Origin: an uncultured beta proteobacterium
GTDB lineage: Bacteria > Pseudomonadota > Gammaproteobacteria > Burkholderiales > Burkholderiaceae_C
Assembly: GCA_903838565.1 (NCBI GenBank)
Contig: CAILZB010000028.1
Location: 1-53,262 of the forward strand
Direction of reading: 5' to 3'
DNA length: 53,262 bases
Positions 18,954-30,159 of the stretch are shown here, one piece after another. A model generated the notes under the pieces. The model had not been told where the DNA came from and did no database searches. It saw nothing but the letters and a program-made list of their open reading frames with translations. Position 1 is the first letter of the stretch; the number at the start of each line of letters is the position of its first letter. The position numbers were made by a program, and so were the translations under genes.

Positions 18954-19926
18954 GGGCGGTCGTCCTTGCGTGTTGTTCCAGCCATCCGCCCACCTGCTCC
19001 GGCAGTGTCTGCAGGTCGCCGGGAAAGGCGCCCGCGGCGAATCCCACGTGCCCGCCCTGTGCTGGCTGCCAGAGCGTGACGTTGGCGCCCACTTCGTCGG
19101 TACGAGGCAAGCAGGCTATGGGAACGAAGGGATCATTGCGGGCATTGGCGACCAGCGCCGGGACGCGGATGCGCCGCAATTGGGCCTTGGCCGAAGCCCG
19201 GGTCCAGTAGTCGTCGGCATTCCTGAAGCCGTGCAGCGGTGCGGTGAAGACTTCGTCAAAGGCGTAGAGGTCGCGTGCCGCAGCCAACGCGTCGCGGTCA
19301 AACAGCCCCGGATATTGCGCCAGTTTGGCCAGCGCCCGGGGCTTCATGCTGCGCAGAAACATCGGGGTATAGGTGAACCGGTTGAAGCCGTGTCCGATGG
19401 CGTGGCCGCTGACGCTCAGATCCAGCGGGGCGCAGACCGAGGCCACGGCGTCGACGACATGAGCGGCCTGCTGCTCCTGTTCCTCGGCCCAGCGCAGCAG
19501 CGCGTTGCCACCGAGCGAGACGCCCACGGCCAGGATGGCACCTGCGTGGCGGGCCCGAAAGCGCTGCAGGATCCAGCCCACTTCTTCGTGGTCGCCGCAG
19601 TGGTAGGCGCGCGGCGCCAGATTGAGCTCGCCGCTGCAGCCGCGAAAGTGGGGCACGGCAAAGGCCCATTGCCGCGCTTGCGCGAAGTCGGCAAAGGCCT
19701 GGGCGTAGTGGCTGGAGGACGAGCCTTCCAGGCCGTGAAACAGCACCAGCAGTGTGGAGCGCGCCGGGCCTGCCAGCCAGTCGACATCGATGAAGTCGGC
19801 GTCCGGCGTGGTCCAGCGCTCGCGCCGCAGCGGCGGCGCTGCAGCCAGGGTGCGGCGCGCATAGAGCGCCGACCACAGGGTCTGCACATTGCCGCCGGGA
19901 AGCCAGCGCGGTGCCACATAGTTCAT
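18946..19926 (-). CDS. yheT: YheT-family alpha/beta hydrolase
   Basis: This 326-residue protein opens with YVAPRWLPGGNVQTLWSAL, typical of YheT (UPF0017, ABHD1/3-like) hydrolases. The catalytic triad is visible: Ser137 in GVSLGGN, Asp265 in NARNDPFVP and His293 in GGHVGF. VLFHGLEGSSSSHY is the oxyanion strand and loop. Relatives act on esters of lipids, and the bacterial substrate is unknown. It is the first gene of a two-gene minus-strand unit with the hypothetical protein. Confidence 0.92.
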   Translation of the reverse strand: MNYVAPRWLPGGNVQTLWSALYARRTLAAAPPLRRERWTTPDADFIDVDWLAGPARSTLLVLFHGLEGSSSSHYAQAFADFAQARQWAFAVPHFRGCSGELNLAPRAYHCGDHEEVGWILQRFRARHAGAILAVGVSLGGNALLRWAEEQEQQAAHVVDAVASVCAPLDLSVSGHAIGHGFNRFTYTPMFLRSMKPRALAKLAQYPGLFDRDALAAARDLYAFDEVFTAPLHGFRNADDYWTRASAKAQLRRIRVPALVANARNDPFVPIACLPRTDEVGANVTLWQPAQGGHVGFAAGAFPGDLQTLPEQVGGWLEQHARTTAHG

Positions 19927-19965
19927 GGCCGGCGCAGTGCGACCCGGCCGCGTGGGCCCGCCATG

Positions 19966-20415
19966 TCAGTGCAGGACCTGGGGCGCGTCATTCGCTTCGT
20001 GAACTTCGGCCAGCGTCCCGGGGCTGGCATGGTGCGCCACCAGGCGCCAGCCTTGCGCGGTCTTGTGATAAACGTTGGTGGCGATCACATAGGCCTGCTG
20101 CGGCCCCTGCGGGGTCATGACCTCGATGCGTTCCACCACGCTGTGCACCGAGCTCGCCAGCGAGTCCACGCTGCGCACGCGCTCCGGGATGGCGCGGATG
20201 CTGCCATTGCTGAACAAGGCCTCGAACGCGGCGCGGATGGCGCCGATTCCCACCAGGCGCGTGCCGCCGGGATGCACGCAAACGACCTCGTCCTCATCGG
20301 CCCAACAGGCCATGAGCTTCTCGATGTTGGCGGATTGCAGCGCGTCGTAAAAAACCGCCTCCAAATCGCTGGCGCTGCCGCCGAGGGTGGCGGCCTGGAG
20401 TTTGGCTTTAGACAT
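19966..20415 (-). CDS. NTF2-like/SnoaL-fold protein (SgcJ/YybH type)
   Basis: This 149-residue protein carries the NTF2-like pattern: an N-terminal helix DLEAVFYDALQSANIEKLMACWADEDEVVCVHPGG, then GIGAIRAAFEALF and strands ending YHKTAQGWRLVAHHASP. The fold forms a cone-shaped cavity that serves as a small enzyme or ligand binder. Genes of this type (DUF4440/SnoaL_3) are common and mostly uncharacterised. It lies upstream of yheT on the same strand with a 39-base gap, so it may be in the same transcript. Confidence 0.85.
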   Translation of the reverse strand: MSKAKLQAATLGGSASDLEAVFYDALQSANIEKLMACWADEDEVVCVHPGGTRLVGIGAIRAAFEALFSNGSIRAIPERVRSVDSLASSVHSVVERIEVMTPQGPQQAYVIATNVYHKTAQGWRLVAHHASPGTLAEVHEANDAPQVLH

Positions 20416-20501
20416 GGGTTACCCGGGAATAAGAAGGTGCTGATTTTGCCTTGAAGCAGGCCCAAGCGCACCCAACTATACAAATGTTGATTCTGAACAA
20501 T

Positions 20502-20536
20502 CGGGGACAGAGCACGCTATGCTTTGGTCTGCCCCA
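20502..20536. repeat. GGGGACAG palindromic element, copy A
   Basis: CGGGGACAGA (20502-20511) and TCTGCCCCA (20528-20536) form an imperfect inverted repeat in the gap between the divergent NTF2-like and lemA genes. Related GGGGACAG palindromes occur at 22657 and 38658. Confidence 0.45.
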
Positions 20537-20562
20537 CCAATTCTTATGAAATGGAGATGACC

Positions 20563-21150
20563 ATGTACCGCTGGCTTCTTGCACTTTTCGCCGCATTGTC
20601 CCTGACGGGCTGCGGCTACAACGATTTCCAACGCCTGGACGAAGAGTCCAAGGCGGCGTGGAGCGAGGTTCTGAACCAGTACCAGCGTCGTGCCGATCTG
20701 GTTCCCAACATCGTCGCCACGGTCAAGGGCGAGTCCACTTTCGAGCAGGAGACGCTGACCAAGGTGGTGGAGGCGCGCGCCAAGGCCACGTCAATTCAGG
20801 TCACGCCCGAGACCTTGAACAACCCCGAGGCGTTCAAGAAGTTCCAGGCCGCGCAGGGTGAGTTGGGCAGCGCCTTGAGCCGGCTCATGGCGGTGAGCGA
20901 GGCCTATCCCAACCTCAAGTCGAACCAGGGTTTCAGCGACCTGAGGGTGCAGCTCGAAGGCACGGAGAACCGCATCACGGTGGCGCGCAACCGCTACATC
21001 AAGACCGTGCAGGAGTACAACATCAAGGTGCGCAGTTTGCCCACCAACCTCACGGCGATGGTTGTCGGCTACAAGACCAAGCCCGAGTTCGCCGTGGAAA
21101 ACGAGGCGGCGATTTCCAAGCCGCCCATGGTGGACTTCAACAAGAAGTAA
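20563..21150 (+). CDS. lemA: LemA family lipoprotein
   Basis: This 195-residue protein has a lipoprotein signal MYRWLLALFAALSLTGC (lipidated Cys17) and a LemA helical domain with NDFQRLDEESKAAWSEVLNQYQRRADLVPNIVATVKG and ITVARNRYIKTVQEYN, long helices that are characteristic of the family. LemA proteins are envelope proteins of unclear biochemical role, often next to TPM-domain proteins, as here. GGAG six bases before the ATG at 20563 fixes the start. The following TPM gene begins within five bases, so this is one operon. Confidence 0.92.
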   Translation: MYRWLLALFAALSLTGCGYNDFQRLDEESKAAWSEVLNQYQRRADLVPNIVATVKGESTFEQETLTKVVEARAKATSIQVTPETLNNPEAFKKFQAAQGELGSALSRLMAVSEAYPNLKSNQGFSDLRVQLEGTENRITVARNRYIKTVQEYNIKVRSLPTNLTAMVVGYKTKPEFAVENEAAISKPPMVDFNKK

Positions 21151-21154
21151 GACC

Positions 21155-22051
21155 GTGGACACGCTGATCGCCTTTTCCATGGCGCGCTGGCTGCGCGGTC
21201 TGGGTCTGGCTGTGACCCTTGTCTTGTTGAACTGGGGCGCAAACGCGCAGGAGCTTGCGCCCGTGCCTCCATTGACGGCGCACATGATGGATCGCACCGG
21301 CACACTCGGCCCGTCCCAGATCGCCGCGATTGACGCCAAGCTGATCGCACTGGAGGCAGCGAAGGGTTCGCAGGTGGTGGTGCTGATGGTCTCGAGTGCG
21401 CGTCCCGAGGACATCGCCAGCTATGCCAACCGGGTCGGCAACGAATGGAAGATAGGACGCAAGGCCGTGGGCGACGGCCTGCTGTTGCTGATCGCCAAGG
21501 AGGATCACGACATCCGCATCGAGGTGACGAAAACGCTCGAGGGCGCGGTGCCGGATCTGCTGGCCAAACGCATCATCGACCAGGCGATCACGCCGCGCTT
21601 CAAGCTGGGCGACTACGCTGGCGGGATCGACGCCGGGGTCGACCAGATCAGCGCAGCGATCCGAGGCGAGCCCCTGCCCGAGGTGGCGGTGCCGAGCCCC
21701 GGCGGCGCCGGGATGGACTGGATGAATCTCGGGGTCTTCATGTTCGTTCTGGTTCCCATCGTGGGGGCCATTGCAAGGGGCATTTTCGGCCGTGGCCCGG
21801 GCGCGCTGCTGACCGGCGGCGGCGTTGCCGCTTTGGTCTTTTTCATCACGGCCAGCCTGTGGCTCGCCCTGGGTGTCGGCGTTGTCGCGCTGATCTTCTC
21901 CCTGCTGTCCGGCGTGGCATTGCCAACCGGTCGCGGTGGGCCCTGGGGTGGTGGCGGCTTCGGTTCAGGCGGCGGCTTGGGTGGTGGTGGTGGCTTCAGT
22001 TCCGGCGGCGGCGGCGATTTCGGCGGCGGCGGCGCGTCGGGCAAATGGTGA
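21155..22051 (+). CDS. TPM-domain (YgcG-like) membrane protein with Gly-rich tail
   Basis: About 298 residues from a GTG at 21155 (an ATG at 21179 is the alternative). A signal peptide ends near GANAQ. A TPM/repair-of-photosystem-type domain follows (about residues 45-175: MDRTGTLGPSQIAAIDAKL ... VTKTLEGAVPDLLAKRIID). Then come two or three hydrophobic helices and a C-terminal tail of about 45 residues made almost only of Gly, Ser and Phe (GGGG, GSGGGLGG). Bacterial LemA-YgcG pairs are widespread, and the Gly-rich tail is typical of YgcG. The TPM domain of plants has acid phosphatase activity, but activity here is not established. Confidence 0.88.
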   Translation: MDTLIAFSMARWLRGLGLAVTLVLLNWGANAQELAPVPPLTAHMMDRTGTLGPSQIAAIDAKLIALEAAKGSQVVVLMVSSARPEDIASYANRVGNEWKIGRKAVGDGLLLLIAKEDHDIRIEVTKTLEGAVPDLLAKRIIDQAITPRFKLGDYAGGIDAGVDQISAAIRGEPLPEVAVPSPGGAGMDWMNLGVFMFVLVPIVGAIARGIFGRGPGALLTGGGVAALVFFITASLWLALGVGVVALIFSLLSGVALPTGRGGPWGGGGFGSGGGLGGGGGFSSGGGGDFGGGGASGKW

Positions 22052-22058
22052 GGCCCTC

Positions 22059-22592
22059 ATGCTGAGCAAACTCTGGACCCTGCTTCGGCATCTCTGGCTC
22101 GATGCCGCCGATACGCGCCACGTGCTCAAACCCGCGGCCGTGCAGCGGCTCGCTCAGCGCGTGGCGTCCAGCGAGCAGCGGCATACCGGGCAGGTGCGCG
22201 TCTGCATTGAAACCAGCCTGCCGCTGGGCGACCTCTGGCGCCACGTCCGGCATGGACAGAGCATGGCAACGCTGGTGCGCGAGCGTGCGCTGTCCCTGTT
22301 TGGCGAGTTGCGGGTGTGGGACACCGAGCACAACAACGGCGTTCTGGTCTATATGCTGTTGGCTGAGCGCTCGATCGAGCTGGTGGCTGACCGCGGGCTG
22401 GGCCGGATTCTTGCCGCCCAACAGTGGGACGCCATGGTGGCGAGCTTGGCGGCTGACCTGAACGCTGGTCTTTTTGAGCAGGGACTCACGCTCGCCCTGG
22501 ATGAGGTCTCGGCACAACTGGAGCGCCATTTCCCCGCGCCTCAGGGCAGCGCGCGCAACAACGAGTTGCCCGACGCACCGGTGCTGCTGTAG
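22059..22592 (+). CDS. Second TPM-domain protein, no signal peptide
   Basis: This 177-residue protein has a core (HTGQVRVCIETSLP ... ALSLFGELRVWDTEHNNGVLVYMLLAERSIELVADRGLG) that matches the TPM fold seen in the second protein of lemA-TPM-TPM clusters. There is no clear signal peptide or membrane helix, unlike its neighbour. The start at 22059 follows the upstream stop by seven bases, so it is the third gene of the lemA operon. The pair may form a complex at the inner membrane; that is inference from constant gene order. Confidence 0.83.
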   Translation: MLSKLWTLLRHLWLDAADTRHVLKPAAVQRLAQRVASSEQRHTGQVRVCIETSLPLGDLWRHVRHGQSMATLVRERALSLFGELRVWDTEHNNGVLVYMLLAERSIELVADRGLGRILAAQQWDAMVASLAADLNAGLFEQGLTLALDEVSAQLERHFPAPQGSARNNELPDAPVLL

Positions 22593-22594
22593 GC

Positions 22595-22622
22595 AAAAAA
22601 AATCCTCCGACAAAGCGGAGGA
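22595..22622 (-). terminator. Terminator of the atp operon
   Basis: On the minus strand, TCCTCCG (22616-22622 read in reverse) and CGGAGGA (22603-22609) form a 7-bp stem with a 6-base loop, followed by eight T (A-run at 22595-22602). It lies about 90 bases beyond the atpC stop. Confidence 0.75.
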
Positions 22623-22656
22623 CTCTTGGGGGCGGATTGTCCCGCATTCTTAGTCA

Positions 22657-22705
22657 GTTGGGGACAGGGCTCGCTCGCTTCGCGCAACTCGGACTGTCCC
22701 GCAAG
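22657..22705. repeat. GGGGACAG palindromic element, copy B
   Basis: TTGGGGACAG (22658-22667) and CTGTCCCGCAAG (22694-22705) form an inverted repeat with a perfect GGGACAG/CTGTCCC core around 26 bases. TGTCCCGCA also occurs just before it (22639-22647). Most of the 84 bases between the atp terminator and atpC belong to this element. Confidence 0.55.
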
Positions 22706-22710
22706 TAAAT

Positions 22711-23127
22711 CTATTTGCCCTGGCGGTACTTGCGCAGCGCAGAAATTTGCGCTGCCGCGGTCACCAGCTCAGACTGGGCCCGAGCCAGATCGATGTCGCT
22801 CTTGGCGTTCTGCAGCGCTTCCTTGGCGGCGGCGCGGGCTTCGTTCGCCTTCTCTTCGTCCAGATCCTTGCCGCGAATAGCGGTGTCGGAGAGAACGGTG
22901 ACGCAGTTGGGTTGCACTTCGAGCATGCCACCGGCGACGAAGACAAACTCTTCGCTGCCGTCGGCCATTTCAATGCGTACCGATCCCGGTTTGATGCGGG
23001 TGATGAGGGGGGTGTGGCGCGGATAGATGCCGAGCTCGCCCGCTTCCCCGGGCAAGGCGACGAAACGCGCCTCTCCGGAAAAGATGGACTCTTCGGCACT
23101 GACAACGTCAACGTGTATGGTCGACAT
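22711..23127 (-). CDS. atpC: ATP synthase epsilon subunit
   Basis: This 138-residue subunit of F1 has an N-terminal beta-sandwich ([41 protein letters not shown]) and a C-terminal two-helix domain ([19 protein letters not shown] ... LRKYRQGK) that can regulate hydrolysis. It binds gamma and contacts the c-ring at the membrane base of F1. Last gene of the nine-gene atp operon, 36 bases after atpD; a hairpin terminator follows. Length is standard. Confidence 0.97.
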   Translation of the reverse strand: MSTIHVDVVSAEESIFSGEARFVALPGEAGELGIYPRHTPLITRIKPGSVRIEMADGSEEFVFVAGGMLEVQPNCVTVLSDTAIRGKDLDEEKANEARAAAKEALQNAKSDIDLARAQSELVTAAAQISALRKYRQGK

Positions 23128-23163
23128 AGATTTCCTTTGCGTCTTTGGTCAGGGGCGTGACAC

Positions 23164-24609
<1,446 letters not shown>

Positions 24610-24636
24610 TTAAATCTTGCTCGCTACGGATGGGGC

Positions 24637-25512
24637 TCAGGCCCCGATCGCTGCAGCTCCGGACACGATCTCGGACAATTCCTTGGTGATCGCGGCCTGA
24701 CGGGTCTTGTTGTAGATGAGCTTGAGCTCACCGATCACGTTGCCCGCGTTGTCTGTGGCGGCCTTCATGGCGACCATGCGCGCCGCATGTTCGGACGCCA
24801 TGTTCTCTGCCACGGACTGGTACACCAGCGCCTCGAGGTAACGCACCAGCAGTTCGTCGATGACGGTCTGGGCGTCGGGCTCGTAGATGTAGTCCCAGCT
24901 GTGCTTGGAGCCGGATTGCTCCTGCATTTGCGAGGACGACAGCGGCAGCAACTGCTCCATCACGACTTCCTGCTTCATGGTGTTGATGAAGCGCGTGTAG
25001 GACAGGTAGACCACATTGATCTCACCCTTGGCGTAAGCGTCGAGCAGCACCTTGACCGGACCGATCAAGCGGTCCAGGTGCGGCTTGTCGCCCAGTTGGG
25101 TCACATGTCCCACGACCTTGGCACCAATGCGGTTCAGGAACCCCAGACCCTTGTTGCCGATGGCCACGGTCTGTATCGCATTCCCGGCGCTTTGCAGCTC
25201 GCGCAGCTTGTTCGTCACGCTGCGCAGCACGTTGGTGTTGAGGCCGCCGCACAAACCTTTGTCCGTCGTCACCACGATCATGCCCGCGACCTTGCTGTCG
25301 TTGGACTTCATGAAAGCGTGCACGTATTCCGGGTTGGCACGTCCCAAGTTGGCGGCAATGTTGCGCACCTTGTCTGCATAAGGCCGGGCTGCGCGCATGC
25401 GCTCCTGGGCCTTGCGCATCTTGGACACGGAGATCATCTCCATGGCCTTGGTGATCTTCTTCGTACTCTCGAAGTTCTTGATCTTGCCGCGTATTTCCTT
25501 GCTGGTTGCCAT
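24637..25512 (-). CDS. atpG: ATP synthase gamma subunit
   Basis: This is the central rotor stalk of F1, 291 residues. The N-terminal helix ([36 protein letters not shown]) and C-terminal helix ([34 protein letters not shown]) form the antiparallel coiled coil that turns inside the alpha3beta3 ring. Between them lies a Rossmann-like domain with [13 protein letters not shown]. It sits between atpA (32-base gap) and atpD (45-base gap). Confidence 0.98.
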   Translation of the reverse strand: MATSKEIRGKIKNFESTKKITKAMEMISVSKMRKAQERMRAARPYADKVRNIAANLGRANPEYVHAFMKSNDSKVAGMIVVTTDKGLCGGLNTNVLRSVTNKLRELQSAGNAIQTVAIGNKGLGFLNRIGAKVVGHVTQLGDKPHLDRLIGPVKVLLDAYAKGEINVVYLSYTRFINTMKQEVVMEQLLPLSSSQMQEQSGSKHSWDYIYEPDAQTVIDELLVRYLEALVYQSVAENMASEHAARMVAMKAATDNAGNVIGELKLIYNKTRQAAITKELSEIVSGAAAIGA

Positions 25513-25544
25513 AAGTGCGTCCTTCGCTGTGACTGAAGGTGACC

Positions 25545-27098
25545 TTAAGCGAACGACTTCTTGAAGGCCGCAACGGCGGCGTTCAATTCAGCTTCGGCGT
25601 CCTTGTCCATCGCCTTTGCGGCTTCGAGCTTGGCCAGCAGGGCCGAGCACTTGTCCTTGAGGTAGCCGTGCAGTCCGTGTTCGAAATCCAGCACCTTGGT
25701 GATGGCGATGTCGTCCATGTAACCCTTGTTCACGGCAAACAGCGTCGCACCCATCAAGGAGATGGGCAGCGGGCTGTATTGCGCCTGCTTGAGCAGTTCG
25801 GTCACGCGTGCGCCGCGGTCGAGCTGCTTGCGCGTGGCTTCGTCCAGGTCGGACGCGAACTGCGCGAAAGCAGCCAGCTCACGGTACTGCGCCAAGTCGG
25901 TACGGATACCGCCGGAGAGGTTCTTGATGAGCTTGGTCTGCGCTGCACCGCCGACCCGCGACACCGAAATACCGGCGTTGATGGCGGGGCGGATACCGGC
26001 GTTGAACAGGCTGGTTTCCAAAAAGATCTGGCCGTCGGTGATCGAGATCACGTTCGTTGGCACGAAAGCGGACACGTCGCCAGCTTGCGTTTCAATGATG
26101 GGCAGCGCCGTCAAGGAACCGGTCTTGCCTTTGACCGCACCCTTGGTGAAGTCTTCGACGTACTTTTCGTTCACGCGGGCGGCGCGTTCGAGCAGGCGGC
26201 TGTGGAGATAGAACACGTCGCCGGGATAGGCTTCGCGGCCTGGTGGGCGGCGCAGCAGCAGCGACACCTGGCGGTAGGCCACGGCTTGCTTGGACAGATC
26301 GTCGTACACGATCAGTGCGTCCTCGCCGCGGTCACGGAAGTATTCGCCCATGGTGCAGCCGGAGTAGGCGCTGACATACTGCATGGCGGCTGATTCGGAA
26401 GCCGTGGCTGCCACGACGATGGTGTATTCCATGGCGCCGGCTTGTTCCAGCGCGCGCACCACGTTCTTGACGGAACTGGCCTTCTGGCCAATTGCGACAT
26501 AAACGCAGGTCATGTTCTGACCCTTCTGGTTGATGATGGCGTCGATGGCCACGGCGGTCTTGCCGGTCTGGCGGTCGCCGATGATGAGTTCGCGCTGACC
26601 GCGACCCACTGGCACCATGGAGTCGATCGACTTCAGGCCGGTCTGCATGGGCTGGCTCACGGACTGACGGGCGATCACGCCGGGCGCGACCTTTTCAATC
26701 ACGTCGGTCATCTTGGCGTTGATCGGACCCTTGCCGTCGATCGGCTGGCCCAGCGCGTTGACCACGCGGCCTTTGAGCTCGGGGCCCACGGGCACTTCCA
26801 GAATGCGGCCCGTGCACTTGACGGTGTCGCCTTCGGAGATGTGCTCGTATTCGCCCAAAATCACGGAACCGACCGAGTCGCGCTCCAGATTCAAAGCCAG
26901 GCCGTAGGTGGGCAGGCCATCGCTGCCGGCGGGGAACTCGAGCATTTCGCCCTGCATCACGTCCGACAGGCCGTGGATGCGGCAAATGCCGTCGCTCACC
27001 GAAATCACGGTGCCTTGGTTGCGAATGTTGGCGCTGACGGACAGGCCCTCAATGCGGCTCTTGATCAGTTCAGAAATCTCTGCGGAATTGAGTTGCAT
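25545..27098 (-). CDS. atpA: ATP synthase alpha subunit
   Basis: This is the non-catalytic nucleotide-binding subunit of F1, 517 residues. Walker A GDRQTGKT is at residues 174-181. The arginine-finger region reads [11 protein letters not shown]. The N-terminal amphipathic helix ([19 protein letters not shown]) contacts delta, and the C-terminal helical domain ends in [18 protein letters not shown] sequence. The family signature [10 protein letters not shown] is present. Length and motifs are standard. Confidence 0.98.
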   Translation of the reverse strand: MQLNSAEISELIKSRIEGLSVSANIRNQGTVISVSDGICRIHGLSDVMQGEMLEFPAGSDGLPTYGLALNLERDSVGSVILGEYEHISEGDTVKCTGRILEVPVGPELKGRVVNALGQPIDGKGPINAKMTDVIEKVAPGVIARQSVSQPMQTGLKSIDSMVPVGRGQRELIIGDRQTGKTAVAIDAIINQKGQNMTCVYVAIGQKASSVKNVVRALEQAGAMEYTIVVAATASESAAMQYVSAYSGCTMGEYFRDRGEDALIVYDDLSKQAVAYRQVSLLLRRPPGREAYPGDVFYLHSRLLERAARVNEKYVEDFTKGAVKGKTGSLTALPIIETQAGDVSAFVPTNVISITDGQIFLETSLFNAGIRPAINAGISVSRVGGAAQTKLIKNLSGGIRTDLAQYRELAAFAQFASDLDEATRKQLDRGARVTELLKQAQYSPLPISLMGATLFAVNKGYMDDIAITKVLDFEHGLHGYLKDKCSALLAKLEAAKAMDKDAEAELNAAVAAFKKSFA

Positions 27099-27145
27099 GA
27101 CTCTTTCCTTCTTTCATGGTTGGCTGTGCGGCGAGAGCAAGGGGC

Positions 27146-27676
27146 TCAAGCAGACAGCGCGACTTTCATTTGTTCCAGGCGGGCTTTGATCGAGGTGTCC
27201 AGCACCTCGTCACCCACCACGACGCGAATGCCACCAATCAACTCGGGCTCGAGCTGAACGCTGACATTGAGTTTCTTGCCAAAGCGCTGTTCCAGCGTCT
27301 GCGCGACGGCGGCCAGAGCCGCCTCGTCGATCGCGAAAGCGCTGTACACCACCGCGTCCGACGAACCTGATTGCGCATTCTTCAGAGCGCGAAACTGAGC
27401 CGCGATCTCGGGCAGCGCCGACAGGCGACCATTTTCGATCACGGTGCGCAGAAAGTTTTGAGCCTGCGGCGGCAGCGTGATCTTGGCCACGGCGCTGATC
27501 AGTTCAAAGACCTGCGCCTCGGTCGTCTTGGGGCTGTCAGCAAATTGCTGCAACTGCGGGTTGGCCGCAATCGAAGCCAACGTGTCCAACCAGACGGAAG
27601 ATCCGTCCAGATCAGACACAGCGGCTTTGAACAGCGCTTCAGCGTAAGGGCGGGCGATGGTTGCGATTTCGGCCAT
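27146..27676 (-). CDS. atpH: ATP synthase delta subunit
   Basis: This 176-residue peripheral-stalk protein links the top of F1 to the b dimer. The N-terminal helical domain opens with [19 protein letters not shown] and the C-terminal region has the family signature [33 protein letters not shown]. It follows atpF with a 9-base gap and precedes atpA by 47 bases, the canonical order. Confidence 0.97.
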   Translation of the reverse strand: MAEIATIARPYAEALFKAAVSDLDGSSVWLDTLASIAANPQLQQFADSPKTTEAQVFELISAVAKITLPPQAQNFLRTVIENGRLSALPEIAAQFRALKNAQSGSSDAVVYSAFAIDEAALAAVAQTLEQRFGKKLNVSVQLEPELIGGIRVVVGDEVLDTSIKARLEQMKVALSA

Positions 27677-27685
27677 GATCCGCTC

Positions 27686-28156
27686 TTACAGTTCGGTCTT
27701 CAGACGGCCCAGCAAATCGGCGTGCACGGCGGCATTGACTTCCTTGCGGAGAATCTGCTCGGCACCCTTGACCGCCAGCGCAGCGACCTGCTCACGCAGA
27801 GCTTCGCGCGCCTTGACGGTTTGCTGTTCAGCTTCAACCTTGGCGGCAGCAATGATCTTGTTGCCTTCCTCGGTTGCCTTGGCTTTGGCTTCTTCCACCA
27901 GTGCCTGACCACGACGCTCAGCATCCGCCAGGCGGGCCGTGGTCTCGGTGCGCGACTTGGCCAGTTCGGCTTCCACCCGCTGATTGGCGGAGGAAAGCTC
28001 GGACTTTGCCTTGTCGGCGGCAGCGAGGCCGGCGGCGATTTTGCTGGCACGTTCGTCCAATGCAGCCGCGAGTGGCGGCCAAATGGCTTTCATCGAGAAC
28101 AGCACCAGCAACGCCAATACGATCATTGACGCCAGCAGGGTTCCATTAATGCTCAC
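27686..28156 (-). CDS. atpF: ATP synthase b subunit
   Basis: This 156-residue subunit has one N-terminal membrane helix ([24 protein letters not shown]) and then a long charged, Ala-rich helix of about 120 residues ([32 protein letters not shown] ...) that dimerises into the peripheral stalk. There is a single b gene, so the stalk is a homodimer, as in respiratory proteobacteria. Confidence 0.97.
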   Translation of the reverse strand: MSINGTLLASMIVLALLVLFSMKAIWPPLAAALDERASKIAAGLAAADKAKSELSSANQRVEAELAKSRTETTARLADAERRGQALVEEAKAKATEEGNKIIAAAKVEAEQQTVKAREALREQVAALAVKGAEQILRKEVNAAVHADLLGRLKTEL

Positions 28157-28192
28157 AGTAAATCTCCCTTAGACGGGGTATGCAAGCGGTGC

Positions 28193-28506
<314 letters not shown>

Positions 28507-29391
28507 TCAATGCGCGTCATGCGCCTGTCCGATGTAGACCAGGGTCAACATCATGAACACGAATGCCTGCAGCGTGATGATGAGGATGTGGAACACTGCC
28601 CACGCCCAACCCGCCACCACGTGCAGCAACAAGAGCAACAAACTCGCAGGCTCAAAGGAGAATGCCCATGCACCTCCCAGCAAACCGATCAGCATGAACA
28701 CCAGCTCACCCGCGTACATGTTGCCAAAAAGTCGCATGCCATGCGACACCGTCTTGGCGACAAACGAAATCAGCTGTTCGGCGATATTCACGATACCCAA
28801 AATGACGGCGAACACCGGGTTCTTGCTGGTGCCGAAGGGCGCAGAAACCAACTCGTGAGCCCAGCCGCCAATGCCCTTGATCCTGACGTTGTATGTGAGG
28901 CAAATCAGCAGCACCGAGACCGACAGGCCCATGGTGACCGAGAGGTCGGCCGTCGGCACCACACGCAAATAGGCGTGGTGCGGGTCGTGTCCCGCGGCGC
29001 CGTAAATCAGGCCCCAGATCGAAGGCAGCAGATCCAGTGGCAACAAGTCCATCGCGTTGAGCAGGAAGATCCAGACAAACACCGTCAACGCCAACGGCGC
29101 GACCATCTTTCGGCTGTTGGCGTTGTGCACGATCGCTTTGGCCTGGCCGTCGACCATTTCAAGCAGAATCTCCACGGCAGCCTGAAAACGTCCGGGAACA
29201 CCGGCGGTCGCATGCCGTGCGGCTTTCCAAAGCAGGAGGCTGCCCACCACACCGATCAGCGTCAGGAAGAAAATCGAATCGATGTTGAAGACACTGAAAT
29301 CGACGATGTCGACCTGCGGCTTGTTCTGCCAGTGCGTCAGATGGTGAACGATGTATTCACTGGCTGTAGGGGCGTTTTCTTCGGCGGACAT
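28507..29391 (-). CDS. atpB: ATP synthase a subunit
   Basis: This 294-residue stator channel protein has five or six membrane helices. The essential Arg220 lies in SHGMRLFGNMYAGEL, which faces the c-ring carboxylate. The N-terminus MSAEENAPTASEYIVHHLTHWQN is the usual periplasmic or amphipathic lead, and HVVAGWAWAVFHILIITLQAFVFMMLTLVYI forms the last helices. It is second in the operon, 40 bases after atpI. Confidence 0.97.
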   Translation of the reverse strand: MSAEENAPTASEYIVHHLTHWQNKPQVDIVDFSVFNIDSIFFLTLIGVVGSLLLWKAARHATAGVPGRFQAAVEILLEMVDGQAKAIVHNANSRKMVAPLALTVFVWIFLLNAMDLLPLDLLPSIWGLIYGAAGHDPHHAYLRVVPTADLSVTMGLSVSVLLICLTYNVRIKGIGGWAHELVSAPFGTSKNPVFAVILGIVNIAEQLISFVAKTVSHGMRLFGNMYAGELVFMLIGLLGGAWAFSFEPASLLLLLLHVVAGWAWAVFHILIITLQAFVFMMLTLVYIGQAHDAH

Positions 29392-29431
29392 GTTTGCAAC
29401 TCTTGGTTCGTCAAGTGACAGTTAATTCGTT

Positions 29432-29905
29432 TCAGGCTTTGGGCGCCAGGCGCCAAGCCAGCCAATACGTCTTCATGGTGATGATCAGCCCTGCCAGCAA
29501 AGCCAGCCAGTCCAGATCGGCAATCAGCCGCGGCGCAATCGCCAGCATTCCCACGCTTGCGGCAATCTTCACCGCTTCCCACACAAAAAATCCAAATCCT
29601 GCGGTCGCTGCATTCAGCGACGAAAAACGGCTCATCAAGCCCCGCGCAAACAAAGCCGCCGGCAACACCACGGTCAAGGCGCCATAGGCTGCCGACCATC
29701 CCGCACTGCTTCTGCCGCTCAGACCCCAGGCGGCCAACGCCACCAGCAACCCCACCCCCGACTGCACGGCAATCACCTTCCAAGGCGACACGCTGCGCAG
29801 TTCGCGACTGAGTTGCTGCGCCTGCTGCCGCGTCAATGGTTTGAAATCAGGTCCAAAACCATTCGCGTCCTCATCCTCTTTTTCGCGCAGCGTCATTGTC
29901 GCCAT
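29432..29905 (-). CDS. atpI: ATP synthase subunit I (AtpI) family protein
   Basis: This 157-residue protein has a charged N-tail (MATMTLREKEDEDANGFGPDF, then a Q-rich stretch) and four hydrophobic helices, the AtpI pattern. AtpI is an assembly factor thought to help c-ring formation and is not part of the finished enzyme. It is the first gene of the operon, and a TATAAT-type promoter lies about 50 bases upstream. An internal Met at residue 4 is an alternative start. Confidence 0.9.
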   Translation of the reverse strand: MATMTLREKEDEDANGFGPDFKPLTRQQAQQLSRELRSVSPWKVIAVQSGVGLLVALAAWGLSGRSSAGWSAAYGALTVVLPAALFARGLMSRFSSLNAATAGFGFFVWEAVKIAASVGMLAIAPRLIADLDWLALLAGLIITMKTYWLAWRLAPKA

Positions 29906-29952
29906 TAAAAATTACAGCCAAGTTACGGTTTGAAACTACTGCAAAGCCTTCG

Positions 29953-29958
29953 ATTATA
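29953..29958 (-). promoter_or_regulatory. Candidate -10 element of the atp operon
   Basis: A consensus TATAAT on the minus strand (ATTATA at 29953-29958) lies 48 bases before the atpI start. The matching -35 region (around 29975-29982) is poor, so the call rests on the -10 box and its position. Confidence 0.45.
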
Positions 29959-30159
29959 CGTAGAAACCCGCGCCATTTCGAGCAATCCGCTCCGGTCTTG
30001 AGCCAGCGCAATTCGGCGGTTACGGGTACGCAAGGCCTCGGTCGGAATTACGGTCATCTGGGCGGGGCGCCGTTGGCGAAGCAGAGTATCCTTCGCGCTA
30101 CGTCTTGTTCCAAGCGTGCGTAGCGGCCAGTCCCGCCCCAACTGTTCAAAGGAAGTGCC

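Noticed and set aside
18922..20454. 510-codon open frame on the plus strand across yheT and the NTF2-like gene
   Set aside because: Antisense to two recognisable genes with intact catalytic motifs.
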